Assembly: GCA_033239525.1 (NCBI GenBank) | Contig: BSYO01000026.1 | Location: forward strand, 124,001-188,000 | Direction: 5' to 3' | Length of the DNA: 64,000 nucleotides | DNA from: Nepenthes gracilis | Lineage: Eukaryota > Streptophyta > Magnoliopsida > Caryophyllales > Nepenthaceae | In this document: positions 32,979 through 44,927 of the stretch, piece by piece | Position numbering within the stretch: position 1 is the first letter of the stretch | Layout: the number at the start of each line of letters is the position of its first letter | Notes under the pieces: generated by a model | The model's input: only the letters and a program-made list of their open reading frames with translations | What the model was told of the DNA's origin: nothing | Database searches by the model: none | Made by a program: the position numbers and the translations under genes

Positions 32979-34330
32979 ACAAAACGCTAAAATATTTATT
33001 CTCATAGAAAAAACTGAATATGCAGTAGAAAAATTGGATGGACTTGCTTAAAGGATACAGTTGTGAGATTTAACATTATCCTAGAAAAACGAACCTAGTT
33101 GCATATGTGATGAGCGAGAAATTAGTTAATATGATGGCCCATATGATGATTAAAGAATTGAAAATGTTGAACGGAATGAAGAACTGCAACATTTGGCTTC
33201 ACTCATTAGGTTCCTATGTGATATTATTGTATTTTTAGGCATAACTAATGATCATTGAGAATATTAAGAAGATTCAGATGGAATGTACCCTTTCTAATGG
33301 ATAGTACTAGAAATTGGAGCAATGAATCACAAACAAACTTTAAGATTTAGGAGAACGGAGCTCTACAATTTTAATATTGCATTCATGTGCCCATTGTAGA
33401 AGAATTGAAGGAGGATATTTTGAATAAAACCTATAGAGCTAGATATATTATCTATCCCAAATCAATAAGATGTGCCAAGATATGTAAAAATCCTTTTGGT
33501 GAAGAAATATAAAGAGAAAAACAATGACTTTTAGGGGAAAATGTGTTGTTCATCAATAAATCAAGGTTAAACATTGTAAACCATAATGATGTTGCAACCT
33601 TTACTTATTCATATTTGAAAATGGGAGTATATTATGATAGATTTAATGATATATATTACCTAAAATGTTGAGAAAATCATGATATTGTTTGAGTAATAGT
33701 TGATCGGTCAACTAAATTAGTATATTTTATTTGGTTAGGACAACTTAAAGAGATCTTTTGGCTTGACTTTATATTAATGAGGCTATGAATTTACATGAAA
33801 TCCCAACATCAATTGTATCAGATTGAGACCTACGATTTTGTTTAAATTTTTGGATAACTTGTATAGAGAATTAGGAACAAAGTTAAAATTTAGTATAGGC
33901 TTTTTTTTGTAGATGTATGGTTAATCAGAGTAAACAGTTTAGATTTAAGAAAATATGCTTAGAGCTTCTATTTTGAAGATAAAAAGCAATTAGGATAATT
34001 ATTTAATATTGATAAAGTTTAATTATAATAATAATTATCAGTCGAATATTAGTGTAGTACTTTATGAGGTGTTGTATAGGAGGATATGTTTATCTCTAAT
34101 TAATTGGAAAGAGATAAATGATCATAAATTTTTTGGTCAAGAGATAATTTAAGAGACTTTGGACAATATTAAATTAATTTTATATTGCTTACAAATTGTC
34201 CTAAATTGATAGAAAAGTTATGCTGATAGAGGAATATCTAAAATCTATTTTGAAAAATGTGATCATGTATTTTTAAATATCGTCAAAAAAAGGAGTTTTA
34301 AGGTTCAGAGTTTATCTCCAAAAATGATGA
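32979..34330 (+). pseudogene. RNase H end and integrase of chromovirus 2
   Basis: Right of the nested LTR the RNase H continues (KTLKYLF, then WMDLLKGYSCEI and KTNLVAYVMSEKLV, matching the PGKANVVADALSRK region). Integrase core remnants at 33650-33960 read VIVDRSTKLVYFI, HEIPTSIVSD and LRFCLNFW, the conserved DRLTKSAHFLP...GxPxSIVSDRDPRF region holding the first two catalytic aspartates. At 34250-34325 CDHVFLNI and SLSPKMM match the GDxVFLKVxP...GKLSPRYIGPFEI module. Dense stops show great age. The sequence then changes to copia at about 34335. Confidence 0.7.
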
Positions 34331-34339
34331 CTGTCGAAC

Positions 34340-36143
34340 ATGTGATTCAGATCTTCTGCCATACCTGTTCGTCAGCAGAATGAAAGTCAAGGCAATGCTG
34401 AAAATGAAGAAGATCATGAGATTGCAGTGCCCGATAGTGATGAGGATGAGGCTATTCCTCCTGATACTGCCGAGCCTATTGAGACTGTTTCACTCCGACG
34501 ATCCACGAGAGATTGAAGACCCTCTACTCGTCTGTCGGTCGAGGAGTATGTGTTACTCACAGATGGAGAAGAGCCCGAATACTTTAATGAAGCAATGGAG
34601 GATGAACACAAGGCGGAGTGGATGGAAGCTATTCAAGAAGAGATGGCATCGTTGTATGAAAATCACACATTTGAATTGACGAGGCTGTCAAAGGGAAGAC
34701 AAGCATTAAAAAATAAGTGGGTCTTTAGGCTGAAGACATATGAAAATAGCTCACAATCGAGGTATAAAGCGAGACTGGTTGTGAAGGGCTTCAATCAACG
34801 AAAGGGTATTGACTTCAACGAGATCTTTACACTAGTGGTAAAGATGTCTTCCATTCGAGTGGTGCTCGGGTTGGCTGCTGTTCTTGACCTGGAGGTAGAA
34901 CAGATGGATGTACGAACAACGTTTCTTCACGGTGACCTTGAAGAAGAAATCTATATGAAGTAACCGGAGGAATTCTTTGTCAATGAGAAGGAGAACTTAG
35001 TGTGTCATCTCAAGAATAGTTTGTATGGCTTGAAACAAGTACCAAGGCAATGGTACAGGAAGTTTGAATCTGTCATGGTAAATCAGGGCTATCAGAAGAC
35101 GACATCGGATCATTGTGTTTTTGTTCAGATTTTTTCAGAGGATGATTTTGTTGTTCTTTTGCTATATGTGGATGATATGCTAATTGTTTGGCATAATGCT
35201 TCTCGGATCACGGAGTTAAAGTGTCAGCTTGGAAAGTCCTTTATTATGAATGATTTGGGACCAGCGAAGCAAATTCTGGGAATTAGAATTTTTCATAATC
35301 GCAAATCAAGGAAACTATGAATGTCACAAGAGAGCTACGTGGAGAAAGTGATTCAACGCTTCAACATGGAAAAGGCAAAACTAGTGAGCACACCGTTGGC
35401 CAATCACTTCAAGTTAAACAATTGTCAATGTCCTTCTACCGAAGATGAAAATGCACATATGAAAGGCATACCCTATTCTTCAGCTGTGGGTAGCCTAATG
35501 TATGCCATGATGTGTATAAGATCAAATATAGCTTATGCTGTTGGAGTTGTCAGTCGATTCTTGTCAAATCCCGATAATGAGCATTGGTCCGCAGTAAAAT
35601 GGATTTTAAAGTATCTCTAAGGAACTTCTAAACAGTGTTTATACTTTGGAAGCAACGTGCCCCTTCTGGTTGGATATACTGATGCAGATATGACGGGTGA
35701 TGTCGACTCACGAAAGTCTATTTCGGGAAATTTAGTCATGTTTGCAGGATGAGCCGTTTCCTAGCAATCGAGATGGCAGAGGTATATTGCTCTCTCCACT
35801 ACTGAAGCGGGATTCATTGCTATTACAGAGGCAAGTAAGGAGATGCTATGGATAAAGAAATTCATTCGGGAACTTAGTCTCAAACAGAAACGGTATGTGT
35901 TGTTTTGTGATAGTCAAAGTTCGATTCATCTTGGCAAGAACTTGTCTTTTCATGCCAAATCAAAGCATATCGATGTGAGGTATCAATGGGTGCGGAATGT
36001 TATTGACACGGGTTCGTTGGTGTTGAGAAAGATCGGGACCGAGGAGAATGGATCATATATGATGACCAAGGTATTACAAAAGGGAAAGCTTGAAACTTGC
36101 TATTCAATTGCTGGGATGACGATGAATGGCCCCACACAGTCGT
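34340..36143 (+). pseudogene. Ty1/copia pol (RT and RNase H), 5'-truncated
   Basis: One reading frame runs from about 34345 to the stop at 36143, with about six in-frame stops (34513, 34961, 35318, 35618, 35750, 35762) and no frameshift. It starts in the acidic linker after integrase. RT follows with KNKWVFRLKTY, YKARLVVKGFNQ, EQMDVRTTFLHGDLEEEIYM, NSLYGLKQVPRQWY and the catalytic LLYVDDMLIV. RNase H follows with YTDADMTGD, STTEAGFIA, FCDSQSSIHL and HIDVRYQWVR. The style matches the Tork/TNT1 lineage. Gag, protease and integrase are missing, cut at the junction with gypsy integrase. It is the youngest-looking pol in the window. Confidence 0.92.
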
Positions 36144-36154
36144 GAGGGGAAGTT
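36142..36154 (+). other. polypurine tract of the copia element
   Basis: GTGAGGGGAAGTT directly precedes the TGTTGGG start of the LTR and follows the RNase H stop. This is the standard position for the plus-strand primer. Confidence 0.65.
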
Positions 36155-36244
36155 TGTTGGGTTATGGGTCACTCTCGTGTGGGCCCATACCCACTTGATG
36201 TGGCGGATGGAGGTAAATATCATCACCGCATGAAGAAAGATCGA

Positions 36245-36410
36245 GTTGCGCCTGCTGGGCGCTCGAGCTGAAAATTCCAGTGTGCCTCCACTCGCTGTGC
36301 GCCCAAATGGCGCTCGAACGGAAATTCCAGTATGTTCCCCGCTCGCTGTGCGCTCGAGCACAGGCCTGCACCCGCTGCGCGCTCGACAGGCGTTTGAGCG
36401 TGCGCCAATT
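36245..36410 (+). promoter_or_regulatory. GCTCGAG-type tandem module in U3 of the copia LTR
   Basis: Units of about 52 bp with GGCGCTCGA(G/A)C, then GAAATTCCAGT, then CTCGCTGTGCGC, are repeated two to three times and end right before the TATA box. The unit resembles the one in gypsy LTR B (10531-10690). A role as enhancer is inferred from position only. Confidence 0.6.
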
Positions 36411-36418
36411 ATATAAAA
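36409..36418 (+). promoter_or_regulatory. TATA box of the copia LTR
   Basis: TTATATAAAA lies between the repeat module and a GA-rich leader, the expected U3/R boundary of the LTR. Confidence 0.55.
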
Positions 36419-36868
36419 CGCGCACTTTGCGTTTTTAGGTTAATCGAATCACTTTGAGCGCCATTCCAGAGAAGAAAAAGAGAGAGAAGAAGAATAAGAA
36501 GAATATGAAGATTTGAGCCTCCGTTTGGGTTTTCAATCAAGTTCCAATCTTCAGTAATCACACATACGACGTTTTTGCTGCTGTGAAAAACATCTGCCTA
36601 GTTTTATCTCGATTCTTGGTCTTTATATTTCTTGTACGGGTTGTCCAAAACTAGTTGATATTGATTCTTGTGATTTGGGGTTTGTTTAACCGATCAACTG
36701 CTGCTAGTGAAAATTTCAGATTTTGTATCCCGTGGTTTTTTCTCATTTGTTTCATAGGGAGTTTTCCTCGTAAAAATCGTGTCTTTATTATTTGTGCTTG
36801 ATTATTGTGTGCTTACTATCATCTACAACGTATTTCCTCGCGATTTAAACAAGCATTTAATTCTAACA

Positions 36869-38794
36869 ATATTTGACTAAAAAAAGTAATTAAATTGTTA
36901 GACATCATTATTGATGCATAATTTTTAAGATTTTTGGGATCTTATACTTTGTAATATTGAAAATGGTGTGGGAAGACAGTAGATTTTCAAATTTATAAAG
37001 AAACTAAATGTCCACTTTGAAATTGTTGAACTACTTGTGAGTAGTCGGATATTTATATATTTTTTTAACATTTTATATTGTTTTTATAGTGCTCGGTTGT
37101 TTTAGAACCGCACAAGGTATAGCACGGGTGCCCTATGAGGGATGGTTTAGGCGCTTTTGTTAAGTGTATTTGCACCTGTCAATGCAGATCTATATGGATA
37201 TTTTAACAAGACATTTGGAAAATTATTGTTTATGGATTTTTTATGTTGAATTGGCACACTTTTTGTTCCCTTTTTCGGCTATCAGTGGAAATAGTGTGGT
37301 TAGATTTGAGAGACAGTGCGCGCACACGAGAAATGAGACTAAAACACAACATAAGATTAGATGTTAATTAATTGTTAGTTCATAGAAATAATTTTTTGTT
37401 ATAAAATAATTTTGATTTAATTAGAATTTTAGATTTAATTTTATTAGCATAAAATAGTGAAATAATATTTTATTATATCATCAAAACGATTTATACGAAC
37501 TCATTTACATTTACAAGGGATAAAATATTATTTTAATAGAAATAATATTATAACACACTTTATAATTTTTTAAAAATATTTCTTTTATTATTGTTAATGA
37601 TTTTTGAAGATTTTTTTCTTATTTAGATCAGCCATAAAAGATGTAATAAAAAATTAATAAAAAAAATAAATATAAATATAACGTAAAATAAATGTGCTAA
37701 GGACAATTCTGCCACAATAATTCCGCCACATATGATAAAAAGGACAGAAAAAAAACATGAAGCGCAAGCCCGCATGAGTGGCATTCAACAGTAATCTTAT
37801 TTTGGCCCACCCATCAACCGCACCAACAGAGAAAATATGTAAATGGACCAACACCACCTCACTTTTGAAATAACTTCCATCAAGTTTTCTTATGTGCACC
37901 TAAGTACTTTATTATCACATTTTCTAAACGAGTGACACGTGCATAGATAAGAACTTGTGATCTTTTCATCCATGGTGGAATTCCATTGCATAGTCCTTTA
38001 GAGCGGCATGCTCATCTTCTGTCCTTTGAAAAAGACTAGTGTTCTTATTATGTATATTACATCCCCTTCACTATTTGCAGAGACAAACGGGTGAATTATG
38101 CTGGATCCAAAGTATACATATCTACTTATAAAAAAATCTTGAAAATCTATATGAATTAGCAAGTTGAAATGGAAAAATCAATTGAATCCGGGATGGTCAT
38201 GAGTTCAATTTTTTTTTTTTTTTTTTGCTTAGTGTATGAATTTACTTGATGTACAATATCTACTGATGAGATTATAAACCTTAATTTTTTCTTAAATCAA
38301 TGAAGGGAAGGCTAAGATTCTTCATTAAGTAAAAGACAGCTATAAATATGTTTTCTTTAAACGAAAAAAAAAAGATTCATAATTATTTAAACCGATTATA
38401 GGTATAATATAAAATAAAAAACATAATAATAAATTAAATCTTATTACATACTGGATACTTTAATTTATGAGATTTAATTTCTTGTCAGCTATTAATAATA
38501 TTAATGTTAAAAAAATTAAACTATTTTCATGAAGTTAAATATTTGGGACACTCAATAAATAATTTTAGGATATATGCTATAATATCTCATTATTTATGTA
38601 TTATGATTGGAGCTTGCTAATACAAATACATATATAATGGATATTAACTCCTCTGAAATATCTGAACAAATATATAAAGGGTGTCCTTTAATGGGACCCA
38701 TTATTAAATAAATAAAGTTATCGCGTCCTCAATGGATCTTGAACTAATTATTGATACCTTATCGCACTTCTTTTCGTTTCACTTTTTACTTTTG

Positions 38795-38826
<32 letters not shown>

Positions 38827-39029
38827 ACGATGGTTTAATTAGTTTATGAGTCTCAATCAGTTTACTGATAGGATTGGGTAAAAGGAGCTCATTCGAAGCC
38901 TGGCAGGATCAATAGAATTGGGCAACATGCCATTAACCATAAAAGAAACATCATGGCTTTAGTGGCCGGTTAGTGCTGCTACTTTCGCACAGAAGTTCAA
39001 TAAAAAAATTGAAAAAATAAAAAAAATAA
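36869..39029. other. AT-rich intergenic sequence, no gene seen
   Basis: About 2.2 kb between the copia LTR and a Tat solo LTR. Short open frames here have no family motif. It includes a poly-T run at 38210-38226, preceded by GGTCATGAGTTCAA, which weakly resembles a tRNA-derived SINE B box. I see no supported feature other than the CT microsatellite. Confidence 0.5.
38795..38822. repeat. (CT)n microsatellite
   Basis: Fourteen uninterrupted CT dinucleotides, a simple-sequence repeat with likely length polymorphism. Confidence 0.93.
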
Positions 39030-39403
39030 TGATTGGTCCAGTAATTATGGACCTAATGAGTCAGTTCCCGCAACAAGTCCACAATCAAACATAATTCTTT
39101 CAAAGTAAAAATTTCTCATTACTTTTGAATAAACAGTGCATCTACAAATTTCACTATAAAAATAGGCACCCTCAAATATTGAAGGACAAATTGAAAAAAC
39201 TCGAAGAAACTTCATAATGTTTCATATAACTCGGAGAAGGGTATAGTTGTTTCTAGCCAATCTTCAATGAATAACAAGCTGACGGGCAGGAGACCCTCGA
39301 CTCCCCTCTCATCCAAGAGGCCCCTCGGCTCTCCGCTTGTCCAGCGCCCCTCGGCTACCACCAGTTCTTGAGACTTTTAGTCTTTCTCTCATTTGGAGAT
39401 CAT

Positions 39404-39850
39404 CGACCCTCCGCCGCTAGGAGGCCTTCAACCCTCCTCTCGTCCGGAGACCATCAGCACTCTGCCAGCTAGGAGGCCTTCAACTCTTCGCTCATATGGA
39501 AGTCGTCAGCTCTCCTCCTATCCGAAGGCCATCAGCCCTCCACCAGCTAGAAGGCATTCAGCTCTCCGCCAATCTCAGAGGCCCACAGCCCTCCGCCAGT
39601 CCGGAGGCAGTCAGCCCTCCGCCAATTCCGGAGGCCGCTAGCCCTCCACGAGCTAGGAGGCCTTCAACCCTCCGCCTATCCAGAGGCCGTCAGCCCTCAG
39701 CCAGCTAGGAGGCCGTTAGCTCTTCACTAATCCCGGAAGCCCTTAACCCTCCGCCGCTATGAGGCTCTCAACCCTCCTCCCATCCGGAGGCCTTCAGCCC
39801 TCCGCCATCAAGGGGCTCTCAGCCCTCCCTCCTGTCCGGAGGTCTTCATC
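39404..39850 (+). repeat. GC-rich minisatellite in solo LTR D
   Basis: About 15 imperfect units of 27-31 bp with the core GGAGGCC(T/G)TCA(A/G)CCCTCCGCC, often joined by CAGCTA or ATCC. GGAGG and CCTCC in each unit can pair, so the transcript could form serial hairpins. The array lies downstream of the TATA box. The proline/serine-rich open frames over it are by-products of the repeat. Confidence 0.82.
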
Positions 39851-39974
39851 CATCCGTCTTGGAGCCACATCTCTCCCATCCCTGAGTCAGGAGCTCGTTG
39901 TCCAAAAGTCAACTATCCGCTTAGGTAGCTAAAATGTTGACTCTCCAGTACAATTTTGTCCTTTTTCTTAAAGC

Positions 39975-40150
39975 CGCCATCTGCGGGCGCACCTCTAAGT
40001 CGGGTGTATCTCTGAGTCGCCCTCCATAGGGGCACCTTTATGGCGCCCCTCTACCGGGCGCATATCTAAACCGCCCTCCGCGGGCACACCTCCAAGTAGC
40101 CCTTCTACCGGGCACACTTCTAAGCCGCCCCTTTATCAAGCGCATTTATG
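39975..40150 (+). repeat. second GC-rich array in solo LTR D
   Basis: Four to five imperfect units of about 33 bp with the pattern CCGGGCGCA(C/T)(A/C)TCTAA(G/A)CCGCCC. It is unrelated in sequence to the GGAGG array just upstream. Confidence 0.62.
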
Positions 40151-40453
40151 GAACTCAAACCTTCCAATACATCCCTCTCACACTCCCATCATCGCTGCAT
40201 CTTTGCATGTCCACCATGTTTACCTTTAAACATGTATTTCTCCGTTTATTATAGAAAATTTCTGACTTGAGTGTCGGAGTGTCAACGGGAGATAGCCCCC
40301 TATTATTCTCTGACATCTTATTTATGGTTTGTGTTGTGCAGGTTTAAGGTTATTAGTAACGAAGACCGAAATCGATCCAGGTCGACCCGCAATGAAAAAT
40401 TAGAAGGCTCTCTAATTCATATAACAACTGGAAACCCTAGATGCAACAAATAA

Positions 40454-43403
40454 AAAAGCAAGTCCGTTTTTCACACTCAGCGATTGTGTAGTTAAATAGA
40501 ATATTAGTACTATTTTAGGTTAAAATTTTTTATTTTGTTTATTATTTTATTATTAAGTAGGTTCATGGCTTTTATTATTTTGTTTAGTTAAATCTTGGGA
40601 TCCAAATAGTTATTCCTAGTGTAGAAAGGCAAAAAAGTGGAAGCAATAATGAGGTTTTATTTTTTGTTTCAAGATTTTAGAGAATAAATATTCCTAATTG
40701 TGGGGTTGCCATCTACCCGCACGTCCTGTTAAGTCTATTATATTAGTCAATTTTTATGATAAAAATTAGACCCACTTACATTATACTTGTCTTTTTTTTC
40801 ATTGTATTTAAATTTGATTCAAGACAAGTTTAAAATGTAAAAAAATAGACAGTTAAACGATGTATATGTGCTTGTAACTTTAAGTATGATGGACACATGA
40901 AGGATGCACATGCATATATTACAACTGCTCCATGCACAGGGGACAGATGTAGAATGCACATGCAAATTTTACAAAATCAACAAGCTTGAAGCACACAACT
41001 CATCTTCTGCTGGCATTCCAACACCAGTGCACAACTTTCGTGTTTTCAATGTTTCAAATACGAGTCTTTTGATCCTAGGTATAAATACTCTAATTTCTCT
41101 TAACCTAACCATCTATATTGAGAATTATTCAAACACGAGAGAGCAAGAAAAGTACGAACAAAAGGAGAAAACCTTATATTGCCTTTGAGACTAAATTTGT
41201 AGTGATCCAAATTAGGTTCATAAAAGTGACCCAAATCATTACACTAACTTTTAAAGATTATATGATTCATCATAATAAATAATATCATAAATAAAATATC
41301 AATAATAATCACAAATACTTTTAATAAAAATAATATTAAAATAATAAATTTTATCATACATTATTATCGATAATGAGAGACACAGCATTCAAGAACCATC
41401 TCTAAAAAACTAATGAATCTATAAAAGTAATCACCAACTGTAATATAAGACATCGAATATTTGAGATCCTTCTCATGTAAGAGTAAGCCATATATCTAAC
41501 AATTGATAATAATATAAGTATAATAATTAATAATCATCTCAAATAAATAATATTAAAATATAAAAAAGTAATAAAATAATATAAAATTCAATAATAAACT
41601 TTATACAATACTCTACAACTAGTCATAACTATGACTGTATAGCATGTAAGAACAGTACCAAATTGATGGGTTTTGCCAAACCCAAACATCACAAATACGA
41701 CAAAAATTTTATCAAATTTGAATCTCAATAATAATATAGATTTTATTGAATCTATCTCAATAGAGATATCAAAAATATAAGATATCAAAATACTCTCCTC
41801 AAATCTTATTCTATTTTTGAAAACTAAAGACTGCATATTCACACATCTAATGATTTGGTAACTATTATAAGGTAATCAATACTTATAAGTTTGATATATA
41901 ATCAAATTTTTTGTTTCCCGAGATCTTTCCACCATGAGATAACAATTGTCTCAACCAAATTAAGAGAATTTTTAACTCTTGATATAAGTTTTAGTCAAAG
42001 AAAATTTCTACCTAGCTAAAGAAAAACTAAAAAAGTCATGCACGTGATTTAAAATAACATAAATAAAAGATTACCAAGAAGATAAGATGTGATTTGAACT
42101 CAAATTAGCAGATTTGGCCCAAACCACTCATGTAGAAACCTTAAACCATAAAAACTATCAATTATTCATTGTAAATATAAATATTCATCAAAATAAACAA
42201 ACTCACAATTAAAATATCAATAAATGTTCAATTCTCATAACCATATGGAGAAATAAAATATCTGATACATCCACAAAACCAATGAATACAATCCAAAGAA
42301 TAAATATCTAATCACTTTCGAAAAAAATAATAATTAAAAGAAAAATATTTTCTACTCTTACTTATAAAATTTCTAGACTCTGAAATCACCTTTACTTGGT
42401 GCACAATAGTTATTACACAAACTCCGAGTGGCACTACGATACATCTTTAATCTAAACTTTAGAAAATGCAAAAACAAGATAAATGCCAAACAAGTAAATA
42501 AAATTAATAATAATATTAGAACACAATTTAACATTTCAAATTATAATATTAAATATATAAAAAATTAATAATAACATATAATATATTAATAATTGTCTGA
42601 TATTAAACACTATATTGTATCCATAGCCTAAGAGTTATAAGGACAGTTAAACATTAGGAATACAATAAGGATTCTACCGAAACCATTTCCATTGGCTGGG
42701 TAAGTCTTACATAGCCTCTAGCATTTGTAACATCTTCATTATCTTCACAGTCCTACAAAAGCTGTAGAGTTATACTACTTATAATGCTTTTCTATTGTGA
42801 TATCTCAAATACCACTATTTATGATTACCACTAGATTATAATCATTTTTTTTCAAGATCAATAATCTGAACCACCGGATTAGAGTACGTATTAAAAAAAA
42901 GTATAGATTATCATAAATTCTCATGGACTCCTATTCATCTAAATATTTTAAAATTTTTATATATTCTCCGTTATTTATCCATTGAATACAATAAAATATA
43001 CACACGTGGTCTATATTGATGCAATTAATCATTATCACGACATATGATCAATAGTCAAAGAATCATTGCAGAAGCCATAGGGTAGCAGGATATGATTGAC
43101 ACAACTAATTTGCAAAGATTACTTATTGACTTCAAGTTCTTTGGAAAGGAACATTTAAATAGTTTCAAAGGCTAGGCTAATTTGATTCTTCCTTTTTTTT
43201 AAGCTTTATTGGAGCTTGAATTTAATCTCTAAGCATTGGAGGCTAGTATTGAATAGAGTATTAATCAATCTAGCATAATTCATCAGCTTAGTGAGCCTAT
43301 AGTTGATAGGCCAAGATGGAAAAAAAATGAGGCAATACTGTCTAATCTGTTATACCCAAGCTCAAGGAATAATATAACATCATGTCTTAACAAAGCTCTA
43401 GTT
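40454..43403. other. AT-rich sequence with no recognisable gene
   Basis: About 3 kb of AT-rich DNA. A block near 42355-42400 (TTTCTAGACTCTGAAATC) resembles 22204-22240, and an inverted copy lies near 45225, so part may be an unclassified dispersed repeat. The frame at 40904-41188 shows no family motif. Confidence 0.45.
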
Positions 43404-44927
43404 AAAAAAAATCAAGATCCAACAAGTGACTAAACGATTATCAATCAAAATATAAATTAAACTGAGTTATATATCCGAATGGTGGCATATCTAAGTATTC
43501 AGTTGAGAGGTTTATTTAACCGAGTAATTTGTTTATTCTACAATTAGCCCAAGCAAAGGTTTCTAAATTGACAAATATCAACTACCCACTATCAATTCAA
43601 TCTTTAGGCGTCATTTACTTTCAATTAACTCCACAATTAAAACGTATATAATGGTGGTTATAGTCATCAACTTTCAATTGGTCTAATCACTTAGATTATA
43701 ACTAATTATTTTTTTCAAGAAACTAGTAACAACTAACATTATGACTATCAATATGTATCTTTTCCTATGAAAAAGGAACCGAAATCCAAAAACAATGAGC
43801 ATATAGCACATCCCTCTGACTTACTTATTCTTATAAGATTATGTGGAGCCATGTCCTCTACTTACTTTCTCTCATCCCCTTAATCTCTTCCATATTTCAA
43901 TTTTTTAGAAAACATATTGACTTGAATGTTGGAAAAAATTTTAGGAAATGAATCCAACTTCCTTCAAAATTTTAATATATTACTATATTGTGCAGAATTC
44001 AGATAAAATGATTCAATAAATAACTCCAAATTTCTTCATAGTAGAATCTAGATTCCAGATGCGAATTGATAACAATTACACATTTTAGCATCCAATTAAG
44101 TAGTTTACATATATGATTATTTGTCTTTATATAATAATAATGTAAAATAGACCGACTTATATGTAAAAAAAATCAAGATCCAACAAGTGACTAAATGATT
44201 ATTAACCGAAATATAAATCAAACTGAGTTAAATGCCCGAATGGTAGTATATCTAAGTATTCAGTTGAGCGGTTCATTTAACCGAGCAATTCGTTTACTCT
44301 ACGATCAGGCCAAGCAAAGGTTTCTAGATTGACAAATATCAACTACCCATTATCATTTCAACCTTTAGACATCATTTACTTTTAGTTGACCCCACAATTA
44401 AAACGTATATAATGGTGATTATAGTCATCAGCTTTCAATTGGTCTAATCACTTAGATTATAACTAATTATTTCTTTTCAAGAAATCGCTAACAATTAACA
44501 TTATGACTATCAATATGCATCTTTTCCTGTGAAAAAGGAATGAAATTCGGAAAACAACGAGCACATAGCACAGCCCTCTAACTTACTTGTTCTTAAAAGA
44601 TTATGCAGGGCCATGTCCTCCACTTACTCTTTTTCATCTTCTTAATCTCTTCTATATTTTAATTTTTTAAAAAATATATTGACTTGAATGTTAAAAAAAA
44701 TTTAAAGAAATGAATTCAAATTCTTTCAAAATTCTAATATATTACAGTATTGTATAAGATTCGGATAAAATAATTTAATAAATAACTCCAAATTTCTTCG
44801 TACTAGAATCCAAATGCCAGGTGCGAATTGATAATCATTACACATTTTAGCATCCAATTAAATAGTTTACATATGTGATTATTTGTGTCTTTATATAATA
44901 ATAATGTAAAATAGACCGACTTATATG
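43404..44927 (+). repeat. 761-bp tandem duplication, origin unknown
   Basis: Two head-to-tail copies, about 43404-44163 and 44164-44927. AAATCAAGATCCAACAAGTG occurs at 43410 and 44171, and the rest aligns without large gaps (for example GTATTCAGTTGAG, AAAACGTATATAATGGTG, AATAGACCGACTTATATG). Roughly nine bases in ten agree. No TG...CA termini, coding capacity or target duplication is visible, and no third copy is in the window. Confidence 0.87.

Larger units (their letters stand above)
36155..36868 (+). repeat. 3' LTR of the copia element
   Basis: Begins TGTTGGGTTATGGG after the polypurine tract and ends TTAATTCTAACA, 714 bp. It contains a GC-rich repeat module (36245-36410) just upstream of a TATA box, then a GA-rich leader. 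It ends with the TTCCTCG..ATTCTAACA pattern common in copia LTRs. The matching 5' LTR is missing, so age cannot be estimated from LTR divergence. Confidence 0.82.
39030..40448 (+). repeat. Tat-type solo LTR D
   Basis: A 1419 bp block beginning TGATTGGTCC and ending GATGCAACA, flanked by AATAA at 39025-39029 and at 40449-40453. It has a TATA box (TATAAAAA at 39155). Near the end it has the same GACTTGAGTGTCGGAG and GTTTGTGTTGTGCAGGTTTA motifs as the Tat LTR at 1973-2940. No internal retroelement sequence adjoins it. The target duplication is AT-only and so weaker than the others, but together with TG...CA ends it supports a solo LTR. Two tandem arrays fill the R/U5 part. Confidence 0.8.

Noticed and set aside
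38150..38230. Possible tRNA-derived SINE (B-box-like GAGTTCAA followed by poly-T)
   Set aside because: No A box, no target duplication and no second copy in the window.
39393..39708. Proline/serine-rich open frames resembling an extensin-like protein
   Set aside because: They are by-products of the GGAGG/CCTCC minisatellite inside a solo LTR, and overlap each other in different frames.
43404..44927. Interpretation of the 761-bp tandem copies as the two LTRs of a small element
   Set aside because: They abut with no internal region, and lack TG...CA ends and a target duplication.
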